A stretch of 64,000 nucleotides of DNA from CAYRHJ01 sp964424105 (GTDB taxonomy: Bacteria > Planctomycetota > Phycisphaerae > UBA1845): assembly GCA_964424105.1 (NCBI GenBank), contig CAYRHJ010000011.1:83076-147075 (forward strand), written 5' to 3'. The notes under the pieces are model-generated. The model had not been told where the DNA came from and searched no databases. It saw only the letters and a list, made by a program, of their open reading frames with translations. Both the position numbers and the translations under genes were made by a program. Below, one piece after another: positions 27,006 through 34,722 of this stretch (positions are counted from its first letter, which is position 1; each line of letters opens with the position of its first letter).

Positions 27006-27101
27006 AACCTTGTGGACTTGGTTATCCCTGATTCGATTCGAAATCGGTTCACAGGCGTACCCAACCCGCGCCACGCAGGCCGGGCGACACATGCTGCTCA
27101 T

Positions 27102-27480
27102 CGGCTAGCGGACCAAACCGGTGCAGTTAGTGTGACTGCCCGGGGGACGCGCTGTGTCCGATAATGTCCATGTGTTATCGACAGGGATTGAGGGCGACTT
27201 GAAAGAGAGTCGATTTCTCACCTGAAGCCACCGCGGCCACGAACTCCGCAAGCCTGGTCGAATCCAAGTTGACGTGATCGTGGGAATTGGCGACGATAGG
27301 CCGGTAGCGTGTCGGGTGACAGCATTGGGAATAGAATTCCAACGTATCGGCTGCCGGCGATGAGGAGGCGGTCGAATTGGGCCTGAACAAGGGCATCCAA
27401 CGCGATCGGCTGCCGCGCGAGGCACGTCGGCCATTGGATTTGATACGTGGACGAGCGCCTGCAATGGGAAGACGCAAGAC
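27102..27480. other. Intergenic region of about 380 bp
   Basis: No confident gene, RNA or terminator. In the frame of the next gene it is open from 27364, so the downstream gene could begin earlier. Confidence 0.35.
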
Positions 27481-27879
27481 GTGACGATCGCCACACAGAC
27501 GGCACAATTTGCGGTCGAAATACCTACGCTGACGGCTTGGGGGAAGATTTTTTCGGTGTTGCTGTTGGCAGCGCTGGGTGTGGCCTACTTGGTTTGGCGC
27601 CGGCCTGTGATGCAGGCTCGAGCAATTCTGGAGACGTCGCCCCTCGGCACGCGCGACCGATCGACGACGCTGGTAGATTGGGGCTTGTACGTCAAGGCAT
27701 TGATTGCGCTGGACGGTTTGGCACTGATCGCTGTGGCTGCATTGAAGCTTTCGGGCCGGACGGTGGGGGGCATTGACGTTCTGGGCGTGTTGGCTTCCGG
27801 CGCGATTGTTGCGTTCGTGGTCCATTTGCTTATCCTAGGCCGCGGAACGGATTCGACGGATCACGACCGGAATCGCTAA
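27481..27879 (+). CDS. Small membrane protein with an IPTL-like segment near its N-terminus
   Basis: The GTG at 27481 opens a 132-residue protein. Residues 14-21 read IPTLTAWG, followed directly by a hydrophobic helix and then WRR, the arrangement normally found at the extreme C-terminus of IPTL-CTERM proteins. Here about 90 more residues follow, with two further hydrophobic helices. It may be a small membrane protein that resembles the tail by chance, or a relic fused after loss of the larger protein. Upstream sequence remains open to 27364 without a stop, so a longer N-terminus cannot be excluded. Confidence 0.5.
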   Translation: MTIATQTAQFAVEIPTLTAWGKIFSVLLLAALGVAYLVWRRPVMQARAILETSPLGTRDRSTTLVDWGLYVKALIALDGLALIAVAALKLSGRTVGGIDVLGVLASGAIVAFVVHLLILGRGTDSTDHDRNR

Positions 27880-27970
27880 ACTTCGCCAGTTGAATGGTCC
27901 ACGTCGTGATTGCTTCGCTGCCGGCCGATTGGTATGCGTTCCGCGAGGAACAACGCGCGATCGGCGTTTT

Positions 27971-28087
27971 GATGACGAAGCGGGTGCCGATGACGAAGCG
28001 GGTTCTGACCGTCAGACCGACTCCGTAGGGGAAACCGGATCCGATGATGAAACCGGGTCCGATGACGAAGTCGGCGCGGATGATGAA
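27971..28087 (+). repeat. Degenerate 18-bp tandem repeats
   Basis: Units of the type GATGACGAAGCGGGTNCC recur about five times, partly degenerate. The last unit runs directly into the tRNA start at 28088. If translated it would give Asp/Glu-rich DDEAG units, but the containing ORF passes through the tRNA and is not accepted as a gene. Confidence 0.65.
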
Positions 28088-28161
28088 GGGCGATTAGCTC
28101 AGTTGGCTAGAGCGCCTGCTCGACACGCAGGAGGTCACAGGTTCAAGTCCTGTATCGCCCA
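28088..28161 (+). tRNA. tRNA-Val (GAC) with C33
   Basis: A full cloverleaf can be drawn: acceptor stem GGGCGAT with ATCGCCC, D arm GCTC/GAGC, anticodon stem CCTGC/GCAGG, T arm ACAGG/CCTGT with loop TTCAAGT, discriminator A. The anticodon loop is T-C-G-A-C-A-C, so the anticodon is GAC (valine) and position 33, almost always T, is C. CCA is not encoded. Confidence 0.9.
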
Positions 28162-28425
28162 TGACCTATCACCTGATGGAATGCGGGGCATTTTCGATAT
28201 AAGCCAAGCAGTATCCAATAAAACGTCCATTTAATCATCGACTCCACTCCTATACCAAAGTCCCCGCCGGATTGACACGGCAGTCGGTAACATCATTTCC
28301 TAAAACGGGTTATGAATTGGTTGCCACGTCGAGTCCTGCCACTTCGACAGTCGGATAGGGCTGGCCAAAAGACGTTGCCGAACGTAACATATTATCACAT
28401 AAATGATTACGTCTCGCGTCATGCC

Positions 28426-28441
28426 TGGCATACGCCTTGCT
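28426..28441 (+). promoter_or_regulatory. Sigma-54 (RpoN) type promoter for hsp20
   Basis: TGGCATACGCCTTGCT matches the -24/-12 consensus TGGCAC-N5-TTGCW, with GG and GC separated by exactly ten bases. It lies about 87 bases before the start codon of the Hsp20 gene. No CIRCE element was seen upstream. Confidence 0.6.
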
Positions 28442-28527
28442 AGCAATTAGGCGTGGAATGACACTGGCATTGAAGGACAACAGGGCGCAGGATGAACTGT
28501 GCGTTACATCGAAAAGGAGGTTTAGCC

Positions 28528-28959
28528 ATGTTAGCGACAGGACTAAGGAAATCACCGTTGGGTCGTTGGGGTCTGGACGCGTTTTCGGAGTTGGACCGGT
28601 TCGCAAACGCAGTGGGTGTGGGCAACGGTTCTCAGTTTGCCGTCCAATTGGACGTTCGCGAGGACGACAACCACTACGTGATCGAAGCTGATCTGCCGGG
28701 ATTCAAGAAAGAGGACGTTGACGTTACGTTTCAGGACGGTGTGTTGACGTTCAGCGGTGAGCGGACGCACGAGCAGGCCGGCGAGGGCAAGAATTATCAT
28801 TACATCGAGCGGCGCACGGGACGATTCGCCCGCTCCGTTCGTCTGCCGGACGGCGTGGACCCGGACTCGGTCGACGCGTCATTGAAGGATGGCGTCTTGA
28901 CCGTTCGGTTGGCCAAGACCGAGGAGGTCAAGCCTCGCCGAATCGAAGTGAAGTGCTAA
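28528..28959 (+). CDS. Small heat shock protein, Hsp20 family
   Basis: Start at 28528 is fixed by AGGAGG eight bases upstream. The 143-residue protein has the alpha-crystallin domain: FAVQLDVREDDNHYVIEADLPGFKKEDVDVTF, GVLTFSGERT, YIERRTGRFARSVRLP, DASLKDGVLTVRLAK and a C-terminal RRIEVK. It is a cytoplasmic ATP-independent holdase that keeps unfolded proteins soluble. The upstream sigma-54-like promoter suggests regulated, activator-dependent expression. Confidence 0.93.
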   Translation: MLATGLRKSPLGRWGLDAFSELDRFANAVGVGNGSQFAVQLDVREDDNHYVIEADLPGFKKEDVDVTFQDGVLTFSGERTHEQAGEGKNYHYIERRTGRFARSVRLPDGVDPDSVDASLKDGVLTVRLAKTEEVKPRRIEVKC

Positions 28960-29079
28960 GTCGCAATCGCTTGGCGAAAATCGCATGATCGACCGGCGAC
29001 CCATTGGGTCGCAACCGAATGAATGGGCCGTGCTTGTAAAAGGGTGCGGCCTATATTTTTCTCGTCACGGTCAGCGCGC

Positions 29080-29114
29080 AAAAATGAGGCCGCCGGGTTG
29101 GCTCCGGCGACCTC
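29080..29114 (-). terminator. Rho-independent terminator of the PEP-CTERM gene
   Basis: On the minus strand an 11-base stem GAGGTCGCCGG / CCGGCGGCCTC (one mismatch) around a 7-base loop is followed by ATTTTTG. It lies about 40 bases past the stop of the gene at 29157-29522. Confidence 0.75.
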
Positions 29115-29156
29115 GCAAGGATGCTCGGTGCGTGGTTCGGGTCTGAAGGAACCGTA

Positions 29157-29522
29157 CTATCGGCGGCGGCGAAGGAAGGTGACACCGCTGCCCAGCATCA
29201 AGATGACCGTAGCCGGTTCCGGTGCGATCAACGCGCCGGACCTGACGCTAATCCGCTCGTCCATGGCGTGGTCATCGAGATTGGGATCCGCTGAACCCAT
29301 TTGAGGCCTGACGTTCGGCTGTGAGACCGTCGTCTCGTTTTGCACCCTTTCATTGGAATCGTTACAAATCGTACTGTTTCGAATCGGCTTGGAATCCGGG
29401 ATCGGCACGTCGCACGCTGCATGAACGTCGCAGGTCGTGAAACGTTGTCGAGCGTGACCGTTCGCGCTGCAGATGCTTGAAAGGACGGCCAAGCTGATCC
29501 CAAACCGGAAATAAAGTTTCAA
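29157..29522 (-). CDS. Small PEP-CTERM protein
   Basis: The 121-residue protein has a signal peptide (about residues 1-24, ending in GHA), a short cysteine-containing middle part, and the tail APEPATVILMLGSG followed by FLRRRR. This is the PEP-CTERM signal processed by exosortase in other Gram-negatives. The mature protein would be only about 70 residues. Function unknown; sorting to the cell surface or matrix is inferred. No exosortase is in the window. Confidence 0.82.
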   Translation of the reverse strand: MKLYFRFGISLAVLSSICSANGHARQRFTTCDVHAACDVPIPDSKPIRNSTICNDSNERVQNETTVSQPNVRPQMGSADPNLDDHAMDERISVRSGALIAPEPATVILMLGSGVTFLRRRR

Positions 29523-29616
29523 AGTTCATTCCCCATTGTCGCGTCCGCTCCGCCCCACTGACCGTCGTCCGACGTGAACCGCTGGTCTTCGTCGGTCGAT
29601 GGCGGACGCCACGAGA

Positions 29617-29739
29617 CCGATGTTGCTCGGTCAAGTGACACAAGAGTGTCGTCTACTTTCTTTCATCGGCTCCCCCACCTCCAAAGGAGGTGGGCCACCC
29701 GGCCGATGTTGCTTGGCCGATGTTGCTCGGTCAAGTGAC
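29617..29739 (+). repeat. Direct repeat, two 23-bp copies 100 bp apart
   Basis: CCGATGTTGCTCGGTCAAGT plus GAC occurs at 29617 and 29717. They flank the family C element. Confidence 0.75.
29671..29700 (+). repeat. Family C inverted repeat
   Basis: CCCACCT and AGGTGGG arms around a 7-base loop, then CCACCC. A reverse-oriented copy with a different loop is at 45384-45412. Confidence 0.75.
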
Positions 29740-29919
29740 TGTAGGCGCGGCGATGGATCGGCTCAAGCGCGGTGACGAAAAGTTTGGCTTCCAGTAAAAC
29801 CGCAACGCGAGCGGGTGTTGGATGGGGTTTGGGGAAATGAACGATTCGAACGTCATTAGGGGACTTGTTTGCGGACCTGAAATTTCGGGAGGATGCGCGG
29901 GGCTGCGAATGGTCCACCA

Positions 29920-30969
29920 TCAATTGAGAATGACGTTTCCGGTGCCGCGGAAAACCTCGCCGATGACGAGCGGTTTTTCCCGGACCGATTTCAAACGTCT
30001 GATGACGCGGGTCGCTTCGCGCGGCTTGACGATGATGACGAAGCCGATGCCCATGTTGAACACTCGAAACATTTCCTGATCGCTGACACCGAATTCCTGC
30101 AAGAAGTGAAAGACAGGTAACGGAGTCCAGCTTGTGGTGTGGATCACCGCGTCGCAGTTTTTGCCGATGGCCCGGGCGACGTTTTCCTGCAAGCCGCCGC
30201 CGGTGACGTGGGCCATGCCGGTTACGCAGGCGTGCATGTTTCGCCCGCGGAGCACGTGCCGGACGGGTTTGACGTAGATGCGTGTGGTGCGGAGCAGTGC
30301 GTCGGCGGGTGATTCGCCAAGGTCGGCCTGGGTGCGTGACAGCGAAATCCGGCGACGGTCTATCAGTTTGCGTACGAGCGAGAAGCCGTTGGAATGCAGG
30401 CCGCTGGAAGGTAGGCCTATCAGGACGTCGCCGGGTTTGACGCGGCGGGGATCGATGATTCTGCTTTCATCGACGACGCCGACGGCGAAGCCGGCCAAGT
30501 CGAAGTGGCCACGATGATACAGGTCGGGCATCTCCGCGGTTTCACCGCCGAGCAGGGCGCATCCAGCCTGTTTACAACCGTCGGCCATTCCGTCGAGGAG
30601 CGCGGAACAGGTGTCAGGGTTGAGTTTGTTGACGGCCAGGTAATCGAGGAAGAAGAGCGGTTGAGCGCCACAGGTGATCAGGTCATTGACGTTCATGGCG
30701 ACCAGATCAATGCCGAGTCCTCGGATGCGGCGGGCCTTGATGCCCAGAAGTATTTTGGTGCCCACGCCGTCGGCACACCCAACCAGGACGGGACGTTTGT
30801 GGTTGGATCGGGGCGACCCGCGGTTCAAGCGCATGAGTCCGGCGAACGCGCCGGGTCGGGAAATAACTTGTGGACCTTGCGTACGGGACAGGGTCGATTG
30901 GATGCGACGCACCCAATGTTCGTTGGCGGAGATGTCGACGCCGGCGGATTTGTAGGTCATCGATTTCAC
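29920..30969 (-). CDS. purM: Phosphoribosylformylglycinamidine cyclo-ligase (AIR synthase)
   Basis: PurM closes the imidazole ring to make AIR in purine synthesis with ATP. Visible motifs are the N-terminal TYKSAGVDI, GCADGVGTKI (ATP-binding), the core AMNVNDLITCGAQPLFFLDYLA, LLGGETAEMPD, IGLPSSGLHSNGFSLVR and HVTGGGLQENV. Length is 349 residues from the first ATG; the ATG at 30960 (MTYKSAG) is more typical. The gene follows purF on the same strand after a 94-base gap, so the two probably form one purine unit. Confidence 0.94.
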   Translation of the reverse strand: MKSMTYKSAGVDISANEHWVRRIQSTLSRTQGPQVISRPGAFAGLMRLNRGSPRSNHKRPVLVGCADGVGTKILLGIKARRIRGLGIDLVAMNVNDLITCGAQPLFFLDYLAVNKLNPDTCSALLDGMADGCKQAGCALLGGETAEMPDLYHRGHFDLAGFAVGVVDESRIIDPRRVKPGDVLIGLPSSGLHSNGFSLVRKLIDRRRISLSRTQADLGESPADALLRTTRIYVKPVRHVLRGRNMHACVTGMAHVTGGGLQENVARAIGKNCDAVIHTTSWTPLPVFHFLQEFGVSDQEMFRVFNMGIGFVIIVKPREATRVIRRLKSVREKPLVIGEVFRGTGNVILN

Positions 30970-31063
30970 GGATGGGAATTCCGGGATTGGCGAAATGCGA
31001 TTTCACGGGCCGGCGGAGGATGTAAACCGCGGGCCTGTGCTGGATGTGGCACCCCGCAAATCA

Positions 31064-32644
31064 TTACGCACCCCGCCGATCATCGCGACCCCACCGATCG
31101 TTGCGCGCTGAATGGGGCACCCCCGCCAGGGGCGATTCCATGGCGAATTTATCGAACGACTCGCTGACCTGTACGGGATAGTCTCCGCTGAAGCAGGCTG
31201 TGCAGTATTTTTCCGCGGGCCAGCGCACACAGCCGAGCATGCCCTCGTGCGACAAGTAATGCAGGGAGTCGACTTCCAGGAATTGGCGAATCTGCTCGAT
31301 GCTGCGGTTGGTGGCGATGAGGCGGGACTTGTCGGGGAAATCGATGCCGAAATAACAGCCGTGTCGAATGGGCGGGCTGGCGACACGGAGGTGTATTTCC
31401 TTGGCGCCGGCTTTTCGCAGGGCACCCATTTTCCCGCGCGTGGTCGTGCCGCGGACGACGGAATCTTCAACGACGACCAAGCGCTTGTCCCGGACGACGT
31501 CCTTGATGACCCTGAGCTTGACCTTGACTTCGTGATCGCGCGCCGTCTGATCGGGCATGATGAATGACCGGCCCGCGAAATGGCTGGTGGTGAACCCGCG
31601 ACCCAGCGGTAGGCCGCTTTCATGGCTGTAGCCGAGGGCTGCGCAACGGGCACAGTTGGGAACGGCGATGACCAGATCGACGTCGGCGGGCGCTTCCACC
31701 GCGAGTCGACGGCCCATGCGTTCGCGGACGATGTGCACGCTTTCACCGAAGATGTTGCTGGAAGGATCGGCAAAGTAGATGTGCTCGAAAATACAGGCGG
31801 CTCCGCGACCGCTCGTATCGAGGCCGAATCGCTGAGATTCCAGTCCACCGTCGGAAATGGTCAGAATCTCGCCCGGTTCAATGTCACGAATGTATTCGGC
31901 GTCGATAATATCCAAGGCCACCGTTTCGGAGGCGACGACGTAGGCTTGGTTGGCGAGGCGCCCCAGGCAAAGTGGTCGAAAGCCCAGCGGATCGCGAACG
32001 GCGACCATTCTGTCGGGAAAAAGAATCAGCAGGCTGTAGGCGCCCTGCAGGTGATTCAAGACGTGGGCCAGTGGGTTGGGTTCCTGCTGGTGGGAGGGAT
32101 CGGCCAGCAGGTGAATAATAATCTCGGTGTCGCTGGTCGTCTGAAAAATGCAACCGTGGGCCTCGTAACGTTGCCGGAGCAGGGCGGCGTTGGTGAGGTT
32201 TCCGTTGTGGGCGACAGCCACCTGATCGCCGGCGTTTTCTAACATGAGCGGCTGGGCATTGCTGTCCACGCAGGCACCCGTCGTGGAATATCGCACGTGG
32301 CCGATGGCGATGGGGTTTTTGATCTCGTCGAGCTTTTGCCTGTTGAACACGTCGTTGACCAAACCGACACCGGCAGATCGAACCATTCGTTGCCGATTGC
32401 TGGAACAGATGCCGGCGGATTCCTGACCGCGGTGTTGAAGTGCGAACAGCCCAAGATGGGTGAGCGCGACGGCGTCTTGATGACCAAAGACGCCGAACAA
32501 ACCGCAATGGTGTCTGATCGACGGCGACCGGGGAATCGAATGGTGCGGGGCGGCATGGACGTCCGATCGGGCAGGTATAAATGGTCGTCTGGATTCCGGC
32601 GTTCGCCGGAATGACGGATGCAGGCGGAATTCACTCGATCCCAT
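31064..32644 (-). CDS. purF: Amidophosphoribosyltransferase
   Basis: PurF makes phosphoribosylamine from PRPP and glutamine, the first committed step of purine synthesis. The class II amidotransferase nucleophile is the Cys of CGLFGVFG; the motifs HRGQESAG, GHVRYSTTG and HNGNLTN follow. The PRPP loop is VVEDSVVRGTTTRGK. The catalytic Cys is at position 47 from the only canonical start (ATG 32644). The 46 residues before it include the peptide encoded by a family A repeat (32589-32617). No ATG, GTG or TTG lies between the repeat and the Cys. An unusual long propeptide, or a non-canonical start (ATT, ATA or ATC), is implied. Confidence 0.92.
   Translation of the reverse strand: MGSSEFRLHPSFRRTPESRRPFIPARSDVHAAPHHSIPRSPSIRHHCGLFGVFGHQDAVALTHLGLFALQHRGQESAGICSSNRQRMVRSAGVGLVNDVFNRQKLDEIKNPIAIGHVRYSTTGACVDSNAQPLMLENAGDQVAVAHNGNLTNAALLRQRYEAHGCIFQTTSDTEIIIHLLADPSHQQEPNPLAHVLNHLQGAYSLLILFPDRMVAVRDPLGFRPLCLGRLANQAYVVASETVALDIIDAEYIRDIEPGEILTISDGGLESQRFGLDTSGRGAACIFEHIYFADPSSNIFGESVHIVRERMGRRLAVEAPADVDLVIAVPNCARCAALGYSHESGLPLGRGFTTSHFAGRSFIMPDQTARDHEVKVKLRVIKDVVRDKRLVVVEDSVVRGTTTRGKMGALRKAGAKEIHLRVASPPIRHGCYFGIDFPDKSRLIATNRSIEQIRQFLEVDSLHYLSHEGMLGCVRWPAEKYCTACFSGDYPVQVSESFDKFAMESPLAGVPHSARNDRWGRDDRRGA
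32589..32617 (+). repeat. Family A repeat in the 5' coding part of purF
   Basis: Arms ATTCCGGC and GCCGGAAT, then GACGG. It lies inside the reading frame upstream of the catalytic Cys of PurF. Confidence 0.85.
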
Positions 32645-32708
32645 GCGTTCCCATTATGGGACGTAGGACGAATTGGTCAACGCGCGTCGGCAAGTGATGA
32701 CATGAAAA

Positions 32709-34067
32709 CTACCGCGATGATTGTGTGGCAGGCGAGCTGGCAAGGGCGACTCTTGTTGGAAAGAGGATCCAGACGCCGAATACGATGATGGCAGCCAAAA
32801 CAGGCTCGGTTGTATCCGGGTAGCGCGAAACCGTGACCAACTGTGCCCATTGGCAAGCCAAGGCCATTCCGACGACGATCGCAGCGACGGCGCCGGCGCG
32901 AAACCGCGATGATAGCCCGATGAGGGAAATTCGGGCGAACATCACGAGGGCCAAATAGGCCAATGCAGATTCGGCCAAATCCGCCATCCCCAAATGAAAG
33001 GGGCGTTGCCAGGCTGCGGCGAACGGGGCGCGAAGCATATCGGTCCAATGGAATTCGACCTTCCATTCGAACGGATAGGCCGACGCGGCCAGCAAATAAC
33101 CGCATTGAAGCAGGATGGCAGCGAATGCGATTTGCGTCCTGGGAAACGGTGTGCCCGGGCTTTTGCAGGTGGCCCCCAGGACGGCGCCGACGATCCCACC
33201 AAACACGGCGAAAAACCAGTCCAACAGGGCAAATGCATGTGAGCTGACGAACAATTGCGCGGATTCGATGGCCAGGGCCATGATGGCAACGTGGGCTGCG
33301 GCGCTCCTGATGGACGCCCATCGCGAGCTGCCTGTCCGTCGTCGGGCGACGGCCAACAGAAGTGCCAGGGCCGCGAAAGGTCCGGCTGTTCCGACACCGT
33401 CTATCACGTGTGCGGTAATGGGAGTTTGCGAATCCAAAGAGCCGATAAACGGCCAAACGGATGTCTGGGCCAGCGATTCACGCCAGGCGTTTTCGGAAGT
33501 AATGAAATCGAAGGGCATCAGACCGAAGAGCACCAGCCCGACGGCGACGAATTGGGCGAGAACGGCCGGCGAAACACGGACAACGGACTGGATTCCGGCT
33601 TTCGCCGGAATGACGGATGCGTTCGCCGGAATGACGGTCAGTAACGCCGTACCGCAGGCAGACGTCCAGGCAAGGAATAGCACGACGCCCAGGAGCGCGC
33701 CGATCGCATTGATGCAAACGTCCATCCACGAGGCTACGCGGACCGCAATCAGCGTTTGACTCCATTCCATGATGAAACTGAGGAGGCTCGCAAAGATGAC
33801 CGCGGCTGCGGCTGCGGCTGGGGCACGTCCCGCCCGTTTCTGGATTCCGGCGTTCGCCGGAATGACGGAATGGGCCGCCCGTCTGGTCAGCAGAAACATG
33901 AGCGTCACGCCGACGGGCAAATAGACCAGGAGGTTGACGACGATATCAGAAAGGGGAGATGGGACCCAGGTGATCCGTGAAATGCCCAGCCATCGGGCAT
34001 CGGCGATTCGGGATGGGTCAAACGCGAAGGGCGTCAGCGAACCTGCGGCGACGAGAATGATGATCAT
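32709..34067 (-). CDS. VanZ-like membrane protein with in-frame repeat-encoded inserts
   Basis: The start at 34067 (MIIILVAAGS) gives 452 residues with about a dozen hydrophobic helices. The N-terminal half has the VanZ pattern: PLSDIVVNLLVYLPVG, then SFIMEWSQTLI, RVASWMDVCINAIGALLG. A second VanZ-like motif (AIESAQLFVSSHAFALLDWFFAVFGGIVGA) lies in the C-terminal half. Two family A repeats (33840-33868 and 33588-33637) are inside the gene and keep the frame, encoding VIPANAGIQ and VIPAKAGIQ type peptides in loops between helices. VanZ relatives give low-level glycopeptide resistance in some bacteria, but the general role is unknown. A longer ORF to 34529 consists of translated repeats and is not accepted. 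Confidence 0.75.
   Translation of the reverse strand: MIIILVAAGSLTPFAFDPSRIADARWLGISRITWVPSPLSDIVVNLLVYLPVGVTLMFLLTRRAAHSVIPANAGIQKRAGRAPAAAAAAVIFASLLSFIMEWSQTLIAVRVASWMDVCINAIGALLGVVLFLAWTSACGTALLTVIPANASVIPAKAGIQSVVRVSPAVLAQFVAVGLVLFGLMPFDFITSENAWRESLAQTSVWPFIGSLDSQTPITAHVIDGVGTAGPFAALALLLAVARRRTGSSRWASIRSAAAHVAIMALAIESAQLFVSSHAFALLDWFFAVFGGIVGAVLGATCKSPGTPFPRTQIAFAAILLQCGYLLAASAYPFEWKVEFHWTDMLRAPFAAAWQRPFHLGMADLAESALAYLALVMFARISLIGLSSRFRAGAVAAIVVGMALACQWAQLVTVSRYPDTTEPVLAAIIVFGVWILFPTRVALASSPATQSSR
33588..33637 (+). repeat. Family A repeat plus partial second copy, inside VanZ-like gene
   Basis: Full copy 33588-33616 and a partial copy to 33637. It is preceded by GAAACACGGACAACGGA, which also precedes copies at 34479 and, in a diverged form, 7839, so a longer composite unit is inserted here. 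Confidence 0.85.
33840..33868 (+). repeat. Family A repeat inside VanZ-like gene
   Basis: Full copy with perfect arms, in frame with the gene on the opposite strand. Confidence 0.85.
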
Positions 34068-34102
34068 GGCGGCAAACGCAGCCGCCCTTGGCGCGTTGAG
34101 GG

Positions 34103-34507
34103 CTGGATTCCGGCCTGCGCCGGAATGACGCGCCGCCGGGTCGACGGTGGTTACGTCCGGTATGATCGCGGGTTGGAGTGGCGTGCTCTGGGCGTCGGAC
34201 CGCTTGCTTTGCGCTCGCGGCTCGTAAGGATGCGAGTTGTGTTGCCAATGGGCGATGGACAAGATTTTCCCCCTCCTGCGCCGCTCGGCCCCGAATGGCG
34301 GGCGAGCGACCTGACATACGAGGGTATGCAACCGGGGACGGGGAAGCAATTCATTGTCGCAACGTCCGATAGAAACAAGATTTTGAAAAGGCCTGCGTCG
34401 GACCGCTCGCTTTGCGCTCGCGGCTCGTAAGGAGGCGGGCGAGTATTGAGAATAGGCGGGTGAAACACGGACGACGGACTGGACTCCGGCTTTCGCCGGA
34501 GTGACGG
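34103..34507 (+). repeat. Composite repeat cluster (A, B, B, A)
   Basis: Family A copies at 34103-34130 and 34479-34507 enclose two family B copies at 34197-34229 and 34400-34432. The short repeat TTGCCAATGGGCGATGGA occurs at about 34239 and 34541. These elements fill the space between the VanZ-like gene and the oxidoreductase gene. Confidence 0.8.
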
Positions 34508-34722
34508 TTTTGCTTGCGAATCGCGTCAACCAGCACTATTTTGCCAATGGGCGATGGAAGAGAAGACCGCTCCCTGGTCACCTTGTTGCAAGAGGTTGCC
34601 GCGCGGTCAGCATGCTATGGAATTCAACGTCCGCTTGCCATGCTGGGCGCTCCTTTTTCAGTCGCGTCCAGGGTCGCGGCACTGAAAAGAGGCGGGAGTG
34701 TGGACGTGAGGATCGAATCGAG

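Larger units (their letters stand above)
29523..29919. other. Intergenic region of about 400 bp with repeats
   Basis: Holds a 23-bp direct repeat at 29617-29639 and 29717-29739, exactly 100 bp apart, and the family C inverted repeat at 29671-29700 between them. No gene recognised. Confidence 0.6.

Noticed and set aside
27890..28234. 114-codon ORF rich in DDEAG units
   Set aside because: It reads through the whole tRNA-Val gene and consists of the 18-bp repeat; no ribosome-binding site.
34068..34529. Upstream extension of the VanZ-like ORF to 34529
   Set aside because: The added 154 residues are translated family A and B repeats with no membrane or domain features; the better start is 34067.
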